Part shown: piece after piece, positions 11,367 to 23,425 of the stretch
How the letters are laid out: every line of letters starts with the position of its first letter
Position numbering within the stretch: position 1 is the stretch's first letter
Assembly (NCBI RefSeq): GCF_964275005.1
Contig: NC_092705.1
Location: forward strand, 21,025,723 to 21,089,722
DNA from: Diadema setosum
Lineage: Eukaryota; Echinodermata; Echinoidea; Diadematoida; Diadematidae
DNA: 64,000 nucleotides
Reading direction: 5' to 3'
Translations under genes and position numbers: made by a program
Notes under the pieces: model-generated
What the model saw: only the letters and a program-made list of their open reading frames with translations
Databases searched by the model: none
Told to the model about the DNA's origin: nothing

Positions 11367-12216
11367 GTACTTCCCTATCTGCTATCTATAACCAGCCTAA
11401 AACATCAGCCTCCCAGGCCATGACGGCAGTTGCTCAGACGGCCTCTGTTTTATTCACCATCCATCAACCCTACCTTCCACAGAAGCTGCTTCTGTTTAGT
11501 GAAAGTATAGCAGAATTTTAGAATTAGAACCAACTAAATGACAAAAAGGGACCAAATGACAGATGTTAATTTCTTAGTTGTAGTTTACATATGTTTGTTT
11601 GTGGTTGTTTCCCATCATTTGTTCAAAATGTCTCGTTTAAAATTAATGAGAGTATATAATTTCAGTAATTTTAGACTTAGTTTCACTTGCACTGACATTT
11701 TCAAAGGAATTGATAATTAAACAAGGTGAAATTGAGAGGAAACCGCATGTTTTCCAGATAGCAAGAAAGTGTGAGCTGTTTCTGACAGAAGTCAATCGAT
11801 TGTTTCCTGATTTTAATACTTATCATGATATTTCAAGTCTACTTGAAGTTGCACGGAATCGTTAAAACGCTGGCAATGAAATGATTATTCTCTGGTAGCT
11901 TTATAATCATTTCAACATCACAATTTCAGATATACATCACTTGGATAAAAATAACATTTTGGTATAATATTTTCTTTATCATAAGGCTGCAATCCCCTTG
12001 CTCTCCCCAGCTTGGGAAATAAAATGATAAAAATGAACAAAAACTAGACCAGTCGAATAACAAAGGGAAAGTACATTAAATTATAATATTTTCTAGCATT
12101 TTTGTGCAGTAATTATGATGAAAATCCAGGCAAAAAAAGAAATCACTTTCACTTATCACTTATCACTTATTTCTTTTGTTAAATACAAATGTACTTGTCT
12201 TTGCTGCTGTCCACAG

Positions 12217-12429
12217 CAGATGATGATGTGATCTTTGTATCCATGACTGGCCCTACCAAGGAGCAGCGAGCCAGAGCCGAAAAGCTCCTCCTCCCAACAG
12301 GGTTCTATCTCTACGAAAATGCCCCACCCTGCAAGGGGTGCATCGGCTGCCTGGAAGACATAGATATCCAGTCCCTCTACAAGAGGGATCAACGTGGAGC
12401 TGAGGCTGCTCCCGTGGTCAGACCCAAGG
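12217..12429 (+). CDS. RANBP2: RanBP2-type DDVIFV segment exon
   Basis: The acceptor TGTCCACAG starts the exon and AAGG|GTGAGG ends it (phase 1 to 1). It begins DDDVIFVSMTGPT, continues EQRARAEKLLLP, then FYLYEN. This pattern (acidic residues, a hydrophobic strand, a PT-EQ motif, LxLP, then F-Y-N) is found in vertebrate RanBP2 between its third Ran-binding domain and the SUMO E3 region. DDDVIFV also looks like a SUMO-interacting motif. A CKGCIGC motif follows, but it is too short for a RanBP2 zinc finger. The SUMO E3 internal repeats themselves were not recognised. Confidence 0.7.
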
Positions 12430-13609
12430 GTGAGGATCTTTTTTTTTTTTTTGGGGGGGGGGAGGGGAAGGGGAGGTGATGTCCAAAGATTATGATGATG
12501 TAATTTAAATGAAAAGCCAGGGCATGTTCATGTTGACATGAAACAAAAATGACTGCAGAGAAGTAATGAAAATTGGAGTCAGAGTTTCAAAGAAATCAGG
12601 TTATTTCAAAGAGAAACATGTTTTTGTAAAGCAGTAACAGTTGCATTAACATGGTATTAAGGCGATAAGTTACCTAGTTAAGTCACATATTATATGGGAC
12701 TTGAAGTAGGTAAATTGAAATTAAAAAAAAAAAAACTTAAAAAAACTTTAAGGAAACCAAACCCAAAGAGCAATATGAATTGGGTGAAAGCAGCAATATT
12801 TGTAGAACACATCAGTGAAAGTTTGAGGAAAATTGGACAATCAAGTCAAAAGTTATGAATTTTTAAAATTTTAGTATTGGAACCACTGGATAAGGCATTT
12901 TGTAAGGAGACTACTTTAGTTTATGACATCATGTATGAACAGCAATGTAAAGAAATAACCAAGAAAATTCAACATGCTTTCACTTTTCTAGCGTAATGAA
13001 AGAGCACTTGACTAATCGCTTTCAGAAAGCGAGAGGAATAATTACTAGCATTAACATATGTCAGTATCAAGTTGACCTTGAGTGTAATCTTCGTGAAAAA
13101 TGAATTTTTGTGGAATTCTGTGATTTCTGTGAAGAGAAAAACCAAGGAATTATGAATGATGGACCTGTACAGAGCATCGACCCAGCAGAAGATTGCACAA
13201 ATATTGTCCTTATGTGGGGTCAGTTGAAATTTGAGATTGAAATATTTGCAATACATATTTATGAGTGGTGTGTTTGTCATACAGTAAAAACAAAATCCTT
13301 ACATGGTGATACTTATTAAGATAAATTTTCAAGTGCTGAACGCAGTACCAATGCATCTTCAGTGTTATATGTCACAGGTTTTTTTTTTTGTTTTTTTTTT
13401 TTTTGTTCGGTGTTGTGAACAAGAAGTAAATATAAAACCTCAGAAACTTTGAAACCACCTGCTAGATCTCAGGTATTCAGCACGCCAGCACATCTTTGCT
13501 CTTCTTTTGGCTTGTATAGTGGCTCCCAATGTCTTGCATGAAAGACGTGCTTATTCATGAGCAAATTGTATTGAATAGTAATCTGTGTCCATCCATTTGT
13601 TCCTGCTAG
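12430..13609. other. Intron, no feature recognised
   Basis: It starts with a T-run and G-run just after the donor (12,439-12,475). The rest is AT-rich with short A- and T-runs near 12,722 and 13,379. No exon-like conserved frame was seen. Confidence 0.5.
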
Positions 13610-13687
13610 ACTCCAAACCAGCCGCTTTTGGTGCATCTGGAGGTTCCCTTTCCTTTGGGAATGTGGTAGCTGCAGCCAAGCCATCAA
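13610..13687 (+). CDS. FG linker exon 1
   Basis: Acceptor TCCTGCTAG, donor TCAA|GTAAGC, phase 1 to 1. It encodes a 26-residue low-complexity linker with FG and FxFG motifs (AAFGAS, SLSFGN). Such linkers bind nuclear transport receptors. The call rests on phase agreement and composition. Confidence 0.65.
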
Positions 13688-14558
13688 GTAAGCTCCAACC
13701 TTGTTCATCGTTAAAAAAAAAACCCACTAAGAGAAACATGACAATTTTGTTTCGCTCATTGCTCTCAGTTCTGTTTGTTTTATTTGATGGAGGGGGATAT
13801 CCAGTTTTGTTCTTAAAATTCTATTTTAGCTCTTCAGTATGTATCCATAGAAACCTAAATAGAGCTTATACATGTCACAAACATGGTGTTATATCAGGCA
13901 TGACTTTAAGAATATATTTCTGTGTACATCTTGGACCCATATTGTTACTCAGAATGAGAATCAAATATTGCAATGGTTTATTTGCTGCACTCGAAATTTG
14001 AGACCCACTTCACATGCAGAGCTATAAACTGGCATACCAGTTTTATTTTATTTTATTATTATTTTTTTTCTACATCAGAAATGGAAAGTACATTTCTGAA
14101 TCCTAAATGAGGGTGATTTTTTCCCCCAGAAATATGATTAAAATGTTTGGTTTGTGCAAGTTTCCTGTTTTTGAAGTACAAAATTATTCTCTCTCCAGAA
14201 TGTGTGTGTTTTGTTTTCTATGTTTTCTTTCTGTAGATAAGTAATTATGGCACTGTATGCAGCATTTATTTAGCGATTGATTTTTTTTTTTTTTTTTCAA
14301 ATCGGGATTTTCTGACAATTTTGTGTGTGGTTAAATTCATGATCATGGAGTTTAATAATGAATGGAGAAATGTACTCGTGCAAATACCATTCATGTTTTC
14401 GTGTGTGGTTGAATTTGTGATAAGCACCCAACTCCCCAAATGAGCAAAAATGAAATTCCTGTGAAATATTTGCCGTATACAGTATTTGATATGCAGGTGT
14501 TGACAGCCCTGCAAGTGACTTCATCTTGTAATAGAGAACTTTTGTTGTTTGCTTACAG
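13688..14558. other. Intron, no feature recognised
   Basis: AT-rich sequence with a T-run at ~14,281-14,297. Short antisense frames at 14,266-14,524 do not resemble known proteins. Confidence 0.5.
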
Positions 14559-14654
14559 GTAGTGGTGGTATATTTGGTGGAGGGGACTCTGCTGGTGGGA
14601 TTTCCTTTGCTTCCAATCAGTCCAGTGGCTTTGGCTCAGCATTTGCCAAAGAAG
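14559..14654 (+). CDS. FG linker exon 2
   Basis: Acceptor GCTTACAG and donor GAAG|GTATGT, phase 1 to 1, 96 nt. Glycine- and serine-rich with FGGG, FASN and two further F-G pairs (GFGSAF). It continues the FG linker into RanBD2. Confidence 0.7.
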
Positions 14655-14860
14655 GTATGTCACAGATTGTGTGTGTTTGTGTGTGAAGGGTATTTGTCTC
14701 TTCATGTACAATTTTGTTTATTAATAGTAATACCCTATTTTGTCTTGAACTGCATGAAGATAACTTTCTTTGCTGTGACATCGTATTTTTAGCATCTCAA
14801 TGGATGGAGTTAGCACATCATTGATTTTCACTATCATTATTGCTTTATCATTCTGACCAG

Positions 14861-15183
14861 CTTTAAGCAAACCCTTCACATTTGCCAATGCCGATGCAAC
14901 AGTGTTTGGAGGTGCTGCCAAGTCGACCGACAAGGATGATTTCGGCGTGGCGGAAGAGGAGTACGACCCCTACTACAAACCAATTATCACACTACCGGAC
15001 ATCGGCCCAATCGCCACGGGGGAAGAGGATGAGGAGGAGATGTTCCGCCACCTCGCGAAGCTCTTCCGGTATGACCGCAGCGCCAAAGCCTGGAAGGAAC
15101 GCGGAGTCGGCGACATCAAGATTGTGAAGAACCCGAAGACCAACCATGCCCGCATCCTCATGAGGAGAGAACAGATCTTCAAG
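14861..15183 (+). CDS. RANBP2: RanBD2, first half exon
   Basis: Acceptor TTCTGACCAG, donor AAG|GTAATA, phase 1 to 0. It begins with an FG remnant (SKPFTFAN), then the acidic EEEYDPYYKP and IITLPD strand that precede every RanBD, the acidic GEEDEEEMF, then [18 protein letters not shown] and MRREQ. All hallmark residues of a RanGTP-binding domain are present here, in contrast to RanBD1. Confidence 0.9.
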
Positions 15184-15449
15184 GTAATATGCAGTTCTAG
15201 TTTAAAAGAGCACATGCATCAGTACAAAGGAAATATTGTAGTTGCCATGAAGATCACAAGGGCACACTTCTAGAGTGTCTTTGATTTCACGGACTCGGAG
15301 GGTACAGTAAAGCTATAATTATTGTAAGCACCTGTATCGCTCGTGATGGAAAGCCTATGTCAAAAAAGGAAACAAAATCACTTTTATCTTCATTATCTAA
15401 ACTGACCCCGATTCCCGTCCTCATACGATATTATCTTTTCCAAACTCAG

Positions 15450-15683
15450 CTGTGTGCCAACCACCGCATCACAGCAGAGATGGAGTTAAAACCCATGATG
15501 GCCTCAGAGACTGCCTGGGTATGGACCGCCAACGACTTCGCTGAGATGGAGCCCAGGTTGGAGCAGCTGGCTGTTAAATTCAAGCACGCCGACACAGCGC
15601 GTCAGTTCAAAGAGATGTTCACCAAGGCGCAGGATTTGATAACTGACAAAGAGCCAAAGGCAACCCAACATGTTGCAAAAGAA
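15450..15683 (+). CDS. RANBP2: RanBD2, second half exon
   Basis: Acceptor CAAACTCAG, donor GAA|GTAAGA, 78 codons, phase 0 to 0. It completes the domain with LCANHRIT, the WVWTANDFAE motif typical of RanBDs, and the C-terminal helix (FKHADTARQFKEMF). The length is identical to the RanBD1 counterpart at 9,591. Confidence 0.9.
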
Positions 15684-16630
15684 GTAAGACTTTTCTGAAA
15701 CAAACTTATGTGTATGTGCGTGTGTGTATCTGTGTGCGTTATTTTGTGTATTTTGTCTTGTGTGTCATTTTGCAAATTGAGGAGCTCGCAACTGACATAT
15801 AAACATGACTTTGCCCCACATTATTTGTAATTGTCATCGAAAACGCTATAAAGAAAATATAAAGGATATTCAGCATATTTTCAATTCTCTAGAATAATGT
15901 AAAGAACACTCGACTTACCTCTTCCAGAAAGCAGGAGAATGATATCAACAATTATGTCATTAACAAGTGGGGGGGGGGGGGGGAGGAGGAATGTATACAT
16001 TTTATAAAACATGAATTTTGTGGAATTCTCTTTATGTTTAATTCCTGTCGTTGTACATACCTGACATCAGAAACTGTAGTAGTTCTGGTTGCAATTAACG
16101 TGAAGTAATGTCGTCAGCTCCATACTCTTCCACTGGTTGAGGCATAAAAGTGTTGTACAAATCCACTGTAACTTTCAAGTGTTTTGTCTGATTCAAATGA
16201 AATGGTTAATAAGCTTATTTGTTGGTTAAATTTACTATAGTAAACTTGAAAATAATCTGTCATTGTACTTTGAAAGAGAGCAAGATATCTATAGGATTTA
16301 CAAGATGACATTTTTTAAGTAAAAACCAATAATGCATAATGTTGTTAGGCTAAAAACATAATCTTGAATATAATAATCTTGAATAACTCGAAAATGTACC
16401 AAGCATACGTCCAAATGAGATTAACCCGTGGAGCTGCTGATTTTACTACAACACGCATTTCCCATTGATACCTGCCCGAGTATGCTCGGGACTTATAGTC
16501 TTCAACGGCTACATGTGAGGAGGAATTTGAAGTATGTGACACAGAAATGAATAATGTGACCGAGAAAATTGCACATTTTGTTGTATCAGTATTCAAAGAC
16601 AATAGAAAAAAAAATCATTGGGACTGTAGG
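15684..16630. other. Intron, no feature recognised
   Basis: A GT-rich tract at ~15,708-15,765 and a long G run at ~15,968-15,983. The rest shows no gene or clear repeat. Confidence 0.5.
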
Positions 16631-16634
16631 AAAG

Positions 16635-18060
16635 AGTTTATTATGTCGTAGCAGTTCCCAAGAGAGGGAACAAACAAAATCATCCAACTACAGGCCCATA
16701 TCTCTTCTTTCTATCATCTCGAAAGTAATGGAGAGCATAATTGACGACCAAAGTCGGAAACATGTTGAAAGACACCAACTTCTGAGCGATGCGCAATATG
16801 GGTTCCGGGAGAACAGATCCACTGATGACCTGCTGTCATATATCACCCAATGGTGGAACAACTCCTTAGACTCTCAACAGGAAGTCAGGATCATGGCTCT
16901 AGACATCAAGAAAGCCTTTGACTGTGTTTGGCACTGTGGCCTTTTAACGAAATTGTCATCCTTTGGCATACATGGAGATATATATGGATGGATTTCATCA
17001 TTCTTGGCCGATAGGCATCAGGCTGTTGTTCTAGATGGCTACACTTTCATCCAAGACCCTATCTGCTGGTGTGCCACAGGGAAGTGTGCTAGGGCCCCTG
17101 CTCTTCCTTATGTACATTGACGACTTGACTTCCCTGGTGGAAAATGATCTCCACCTCTTTGCTGATGACTCGACTCTGCACATTGTTATAAAAAATTCTT
17201 GTGACAGAACCATCTGTGCTGAGAGCCTCCAGCGTGACTTGTTGACTATTGAGAAATGGGCAACAGATTGGTGCGTCACCTTCAATGCAAGCAAGACAGA
17301 AGAGATGACCATCAGCAGGAAACGGAACCAGAACCACCCTCCATTGTACTTCATAAATTCCGCCCTAAATCCAACCAGACGTATCACCCTTCTTGGTGTT
17401 ATCACCAACACTGTGACTTGGGCTCCTTATGTCACATGCCTTGCCAAGAAGGTTGCAAAGAGGCTTTACATTCGTGGCCGTTCAAGAGATCTCCTTCCAT
17501 TCAAGGCAAGAGTCACCATCTACAAAGCTTACATTAGGCCCTTAATGGAGTACGTATGCCCGATATGGGCTGGAGCTGGTTCCACTGCACTTTGGCTACT
17601 GGACAGGCTACAGAGAAAAGCCCTTCGCCTCCTAAGAAATGATGACCCCATCAAAGGTGGAATTTATCCACTGGAGCATTGGAAAAAAATGTGGCATCTC
17701 TTCGTACCTTCTACTGCCACTTCTTCTTGAGACCGTCCCTTGAGCTGTCTGGAATTCTTCCCCCATTGGTCTCCAATGTTCTATTGACACGCTCTTCTGC
17801 AACTGCTCACCCCTACAGAGTTACTGTACCAAAGTCGAACACGTATCTCCATTAGTCTTCCTACATACCAAGGAAGATTCGGCTGCGGAACTCACTTCCC
17901 ACCAACATATTTCCTCTAGCTCCAAACATGGACAGATTTAAGAATTGTGTTAATTCGTATTTGATTAGTTTGTTGTAAGAAATTATTTTTGTTATTTTGT
18001 ATATGCATGCAGTGTATAAGTTATTTTGAATATGGTTTACAATTGGTAATCTGGGGCCAC
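16635..18060 (+). mobile_element. 5'-truncated non-LTR retrotransposon (RT)
   Basis: Two overlapping frames (16,569-17,120 and 17,035-17,730) carry reverse transcriptase blocks in order: NYRPISLLSIISKVMES, AFDCVWHCGLL, GVPQGSVLGPLLF and LFADDST, the last holding the catalytic aspartates. A frameshift near 17,040 splits the domain. A typical LINE 3' region follows (MDRFKNCVNSYLIS near 17,928-17,970). There is no endonuclease, so this is a 5'-truncated dead copy in the RanBD2-FG intron. The CR1/Jockey group is likely but the clade is unassigned. Confidence 0.85.
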
Positions 18061-18274
18061 CTTTCATCATATTATGATGGTAACATCAGGCCCAAAACAC
18101 CAAAAAGAAAAAAAAAATCAGGATTTTTGTTACATTAGATCTCTCAATTTTAATCTTCAGACTTTTCCATATAATGTGACTGATATCTATGTAAAAATAA
18201 AGCAATATCTGGTGTTTTTTCTTTTCATACCACGACTTTACCAGTTATCAACACTGTGTATTCTCTCCACTCAG

Positions 18275-18940
18275 AGCTTTGCCGAGCGATTTGCAAAGCC
18301 GGGTACAGAACCGACAAAGTCTGGTGCCACAGCGGCGCCTTCTGGCGGTGGCATGTTCAAGGTGCCATCTGGTTTTGGTCTCGGCACCGTACCCCCTTCG
18401 CAAGGATTCACCTCTGGTACCAAGCAAGGAGGCTCGGCAGCCCCTTCAAGTGGCTTTAGTTTTGGTGCCATAAAGACAGAGTCTGCCAACGGCGCCACTT
18501 CTGGTGATGCATCGAATGCTGAATTCAAGCTACGAGCAGACTTTAGTCTCTCAAAGTCAAAAGACGGTACAAAACAATCTGACCGGAACATTAAGACGGG
18601 AGCTTACAGTGACAACTCATTCAAGCTTCCTTCTGGTTCCAACTTGTTCTCTCAGTCCTCTGCTGCATCAAGTGGCGATGCCGCAGTTGCAGCCCCATCA
18701 ATGGTTCCCTTTATGTTTGGCGGTGGTAAGCAAACGGGAGCCTTTGATGGTGCAGCCAGTGGTTTCACCTCCACCAAAGATCTCAAGCTTAGCTTTGTCA
18801 GTGGGATGCAACACTTCTCCTTTGGCAACGCTGGGGCAAAAACCAAGCCAGGAGCAGGATTCTTATTTGCTTCTCCCGATGTGAAGTCGCAGCCGAAATC
18901 TGATGCTAAATCTCGTTTCCAGTTTTCAAATGTCCTCAAG
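18275..18940 (+). CDS. Long FG-repeat exon
   Basis: Acceptor CTCCACTCAG, 222 codons, donor AAG|GTTAAT, phase 0 to 0. Serine-, glycine- and alanine-rich sequence with spaced FG and FxFG motifs (FGLG, FSFGAI, FMFGGG, FSFGNA). It ends with PDVKSQPKSD and FQFSNVLK, a motif repeated at 19,869, 21,232 and 37,934. Its 3' part is the source of the short exon at 37,789, where the same end has a better donor (AAG|GTAAGT). Confidence 0.85.
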
Positions 18941-19354
18941 GTTAATAGTGAAAACGAATGATGAAAGAAGTTGTGGAGGGGTAAGAAGAAAGCAAACAAC
19001 TGACTTCCCTTCATTTCTGGAACAGAAGGATCCCCCAATGTTTAAAGTTTTATGTTGTAAATGATAGATGCCTTTGATAACCTGGAAACAACATTTTTAG
19101 GGCCAGTTTTGTGGTGTTTTTCTCTTGCATTTACTTTTTGAATTTGCCTGGACTTCCTAGATTCTATGATATGAAAAGAAAAAAGTTTTGATTTAACAGG
19201 AAAATTATGTAATCCTATTTGTGAATAGTCAATTTCAGGAAATCTGCACCAACAGTAAATGAAGAAGGCATGCTAGTGAATGTGCCCATCAATGCATAAT
19301 GAATCGTGAGTGGCCACTAATGGAGATGCCCCAATCTGTGTTTGTATCCATCAC

Positions 19355-19869
19355 GCTATGGGCAGCGAGTCGCCCGCAGTGTCAAAGCATGCATTCACCT
19401 CAGCATCTTCCCAGCCTCCGTTGACGCCCGCCCTCGCGTTTGCCGACCTGGCCAAGTCTCATGGTTCCTCATTCTCCTTCCGTATGGACATCAAGGAAGT
19501 GACAGCTAAGAGCCCAGTCAAGTCGCCGGGCGGGGGCCGCTCCCCAAAGACATCCCTCTCCTTGGGACCAAGGTCACCAGGCATCAACATATCAAGTGCT
19601 ACAATCGAGTCAAAGGAAGCCGATGCCACAACTTCAACCCAGCCAATCAGTTCCTTCGGCTTTGGTGGTGGTAAGCCACTGGGTGGTGCAGCTCCCATCA
19701 GTGGTTCCACCGGCAGAAACAAGTTCCGCATGGCAGTGGGATGCAGGAGTCGAAATTCTCCTTCGGCAAACCCGGGGTAGAACCCAAGCCAGCCAGATCA
19801 GTCTCATTTGTTAGTCCTGATGTGAAATCACAGCCTGAATCCGGTTTCCAATTCTCAAATATCCTCAGG
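19355..19869 (+). pseudogene. FG exon, tandem unit 1 (damaged)
   Basis: This is homologous to the exons at 20,704 and 22,067 (MGSESP, SFRMDIKEVTAKSP, SPKTSLSLG). Two defects are visible. The acceptor CCATCAG of unit 2 is CCATCAC here, and one T is missing at ~19,730 (CGCATGG against CGCATTGG in unit 2), which shifts the frame and ends it at 19,780. If the frame were kept, the 3' end would match FQFSNILR with donor AGG|GTCAGT. Confidence 0.7.
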
Positions 19870-20703
19870 GTCAGTGAACTAAATGAAGAAATAAAGTGGT
19901 ATTCTATTAATTGTTGATTTTTATTGTAAAGGACGTAGGAAAGCAGGAATTAATGGCCAGAGTACCTTTCTTTCTTAATACAGAAGGAATACCCCTTCCT
20001 CAAAACGTTTGGAAGTACAGGCTAGACGTCATAAACGCCAATGCAACTCTGACATCTGGCATTAGCATTTCGGGGGCCAATTTTGTGGTTTCTTATTCAT
20101 GTGTATACTTTGTAAGATTTCCATATAATGAGCACGTGTATCTGTAGAACATGATGAATTAGTTCTGAATTTGCAGGGAAACCAAAAAGTTAATGTTACA
20201 GATGTGAAATATGTCACTTTGTTATGCGATGTTGACAGGGAAAACGATGTTCTCACATTTGCTTCTCGGCAGCTCTGATCCTATCTATTTACAACGCGTA
20301 TTTTTTCTTTTCCTTTTCTGCTTTTTTATTATGTATAAGATAAATATTCCTAAGTTTTACAAATCATTGATAGAAAATGCAATGTTCTTTACCCAACGGT
20401 TGTAACATTTATGTGATTATGCTCTTTTCTTTGACTTGCAAAGTAATTCTGTTTTTGGTTAGTAATCCTTCCTCCTTACATTTGATTGTAACGCAAGATT
20501 GAAAACATTCCCTTCGATGTGACAATGTCATAGTCCAAAATAAAGCCCATCATGATGCCATAGAATTAAGAGCGTTAGATAATCTATTGACAGTCAGTTA
20601 CACGAAGACTGATGTACCTATCAAAGAAGAAGTATGTGCAGTGAATCACGAATAGTGTGGGTCCATTGACGGAGATGCTCCAATCTGTGTTTGTGTCCAT
20701 CAG

Positions 20704-21232
20704 GTCATGGGCAGCGAGTCGCCCACAGTGTCCAAGCCTGCATTCACCTCAGCATCTTCCCAGTCTCTGTTGAAGCCCGCCCTCACGTTTGGCGACCTGG
20801 CCAAGTGTCATGGTTCCTCCTCCTCCTCCTTCCGTATGGACATCAAGGAAGTGACAGCTAAGAGCCCAGTCAAGTCGCCGGGCGGGGGCCGCTCCCCAAA
20901 GACATCCCTCTCCTTGGGACCGAGGTCATCAGACATCAACATATCAAGTGCTGCAATCGAGTCAAAGGAAGCCGATGCCACAACTTCAACCCAGCCAATC
21001 AGTTCCTTCGGCTTTGGTGGTGGTAAGGTGGTAAGCCACTGGGTGGTGCAGCTCCCACTAGTGGTTCCACCGGCAGAAACAAGTTCCGCATTGGCAGTGG
21101 GATGCAGGAGTCGAAATTCTCCTTCGGCAAACCCGGAGTATAGAACCCAAGCCAGCCAGATCAGTCTCATTTGTTAGTCCTGATGTGAAATCACAGCCTG
21201 AATCCGGTTTCCAATTCTCAAATATCCTCAGG
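20704..21232 (+). pseudogene. FG exon, tandem unit 2 (frameshifted)
   Basis: The acceptor CCATCAG is intact and the first ~105 codons read well. An 8-nt duplication (GTGGTAAG repeated at ~21,022-21,038) then shifts the frame, and it closes at 21,177, before the donor AGG|GTCAGT at 21,232. Skipping this phase 0-0 exon would preserve the gene's frame. Confidence 0.7.
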
Positions 21233-22066
21233 GTCAGTGAACTAAATGAAGAAATAAAGTGGTATTCTATTAATTGTTGATTTTTATTGTAAAGGACGTA
21301 GGAAAGCAGGAATTAATGGCCAGAGTACCTTTCTTTCTTAATACAGAAGGAATACCCCTTCCTCAAAACGTTTGGAAGTACAGGCTAGACGTCATAAACA
21401 CCAATGCAACTCTGGCATCTGGCATTAGCATTTCGGGGGCCAATTTTGTGGTTTCTTATTCATGTGTATACTTTGTAAGATTTCCATATAATGAGCACTT
21501 GTATCTGTAGAACATGATGAATTACTTCTGAATTTGCAGGGAAACCAAAAAGTTAATGTTACAGATGTGAAATATGTCACTTTGTTATGCGATGTTGACA
21601 GGGAAAACGATGTTCTCACATTTGCTTCTCGGCAGCTCTGATCCTATCTATTTACAACGCGTATTTTTTCTTTTCCTTTTCTGCTTTTTTATTATGTATA
21701 AGATAAATATTCCTAAGTTTTACAAATCATTGATAGAAAATGCAATGTTCTTTACCCAACGGTTGTAACATTTATGTGATTATGCTCTTTTCTTTGACTT
21801 GCAAAGTAATTCTGTTTTTGGTTAGTAATCCTTCCTCCTTACATTTGATTGTAACGCAAGATTGAAAACATTCCCTTCGATGTGACAATGTCATAGTCCA
21901 AAATAAAGCCCATCATGATGCCATAGAATTAAGAGCGTTAGATAATCTATTGACAGTCAGTTACACGAAGACTGATGTACCTATCAAAGAAGAAGTATGT
22001 GCAGTGAATCACGAATAGTGTGGGTCCATTGACGGAGATGCTCCAATCTGTGTTTGTGTCCATCAG

Positions 22067-22723
22067 GTCATGGGCAGCGAGTCGCCCACAGTGTCCAAGC
22101 CTGCATTCACCTCAGCATCTTCCCAGTCTCTGTTGAAGCCCGCCCTCACGTTTGGCGAACTGGCCAAGTGTCATGGTTCCTCCTCCTCCTCCTTCCGTAT
22201 GGACATCAAGGAAGTGACAGCTAAGAGCCCAGTCAAGTCGCCGGGCGGGGGCCGCTCCCCAAAGACATCCCTCTCCTTGGGACCGAGGTCATCAGACATC
22301 AACATATCAAGTGCTGCAATCGAGTCAAAGGAAGGCGGTGCCACAGCCTCAATCCAGCTAATCAGTCCCTTCGGCTTTGGTGGCAGTAATTCAATGGGAC
22401 TGGGAGCCTTGGGTGGTGCAGCTCCCACCAGTGGTTCCAAAGGCGGTGCCACAGCTTCAACCCAGCTAATCAGTCCCTTCGGCTTTGGTGGCGGTAATTC
22501 AATGGGACTGGTAGCCTTGGGTGGTGCAGCTCCCACCAGTGGTTCTACAGGCGATGCCACAGCTTCAACCCAGCTAATTAGTCCCTTCGGCTTTGGTGGC
22601 GGTAATTCAAAGGGAGTGGGAGCCGTGGGTGGTGCAACTCCCACCTGTGGTTCCACCGCCAGAGACAAGTTCAGCTTTGGCAGTGGGATGGAGGGGTCGA
22701 AATTCTCCTTTGGCAATCCCAAG
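22067..22723 (+). CDS. FG exon, tandem unit 3 (intact)
   Basis: Acceptor CATCAG, 219 codons open throughout, donor AAG|GTAGAA, phase 0 to 0. The N-terminal part is the shared MGSES and SFRMDIKEV segment. The second half holds three 36-residue repeats with SPFGFGG and GGAAPTSGS cores, then FSFGSGM and FSFGNP. It lacks the FQFSNILR tail of units 1 and 2, ending earlier at a new donor. This is the best candidate for the unit actually used. Confidence 0.75.
22336..22659 (+). repeat. 108-bp FG coding repeat, 3 copies
   Basis: Three consecutive units start near 22,336, 22,444 and 22,552, each 36 codons, differing by a few substitutions. Units 1 and 2 of the outer array have only one, shorter version, so the expansion is specific to the third outer unit. 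Confidence 0.9.
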
Positions 22724-23425
22724 GTAGAACCCAAGCAAGTCACGGTACCTTTCATTTTGAATACAGAAGAATACCCCTTTCCAGAAACGTTTGGAAGTAC
22801 AGGCTGGACATCATAAACACCATCGCAAATCTGGCACCTGGCATCAAAATTTGGGGCAAATTAGATGGTTTCTTATTTATGTGTGAATTTTGTAATCTTT
22901 CCATATTATGAGTATCTGTGGAACATTACTTCTGAATTTGCAGAGAAACCAAGAAGGTATGTTACAGATGTGAAATATATCACTCTGTTATGCGATGTTG
23001 ACAAGAAAAACAATGTCCTCATATTAGCTTGTCGGCAGCTATGATCCTATCTTTTTACAACGTTTTTTTTTTTTTTTACTTTGATATCATATATGTATAA
23101 AAAAATAAATATTCATAAGTTTTACAAATCATTGGTAATTTAGAAGGAAATATGCAATCTTTTCTCAACATTTATGTGATTATGCTGTTTGCTTTGACTC
23201 GCAAAGCAATTACGTTTTTGGTTAATAATTTATCATCCTTACATTTGATTGTAACATATAGTAGATCGAACATTTCGTTCGATGTGACAATGTCACAGTC
23301 CAAAGTAAATCCCATTATGATGCCATAGAATTAGGAGCATTTTCACGAAGACTATCGTACCTATCAAAGAAGAAGAATGCGTTGTGAAAAAGATTCTCCA
23401 ATCTGTTTTTGTATCCATCAAATAG

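Larger units (their letters stand above)
19355..23425 (+). repeat. Tandem array of ~1.35 kb exon-plus-intron units
   Basis: Units begin at about 19,358, 20,707 and 22,070, and a fourth starts at 23,429; each opens with ATGGGCAGCGAGTCGCCC. Spacings are 1,349, 1,363 and 1,359 bp. Units 1 and 2 are almost identical over exon and intron; unit 3 is more diverged and carries the 108-bp FG expansion. The intron parts share the same landmarks (TTTACAACG, then the tract TTTTTCTTTTCC, then CATCATGATGCC). All unit exons are phase 0 to 0, so copies can be gained or skipped without frame loss. Confidence 0.95.

Noticed and set aside
11367..11521. Coding extension of the 11,282 exon to the stop at 11,519
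   Set aside because: Composition changes after the donor, and the phase 1 donor at 11,366 fits the next exon exactly.
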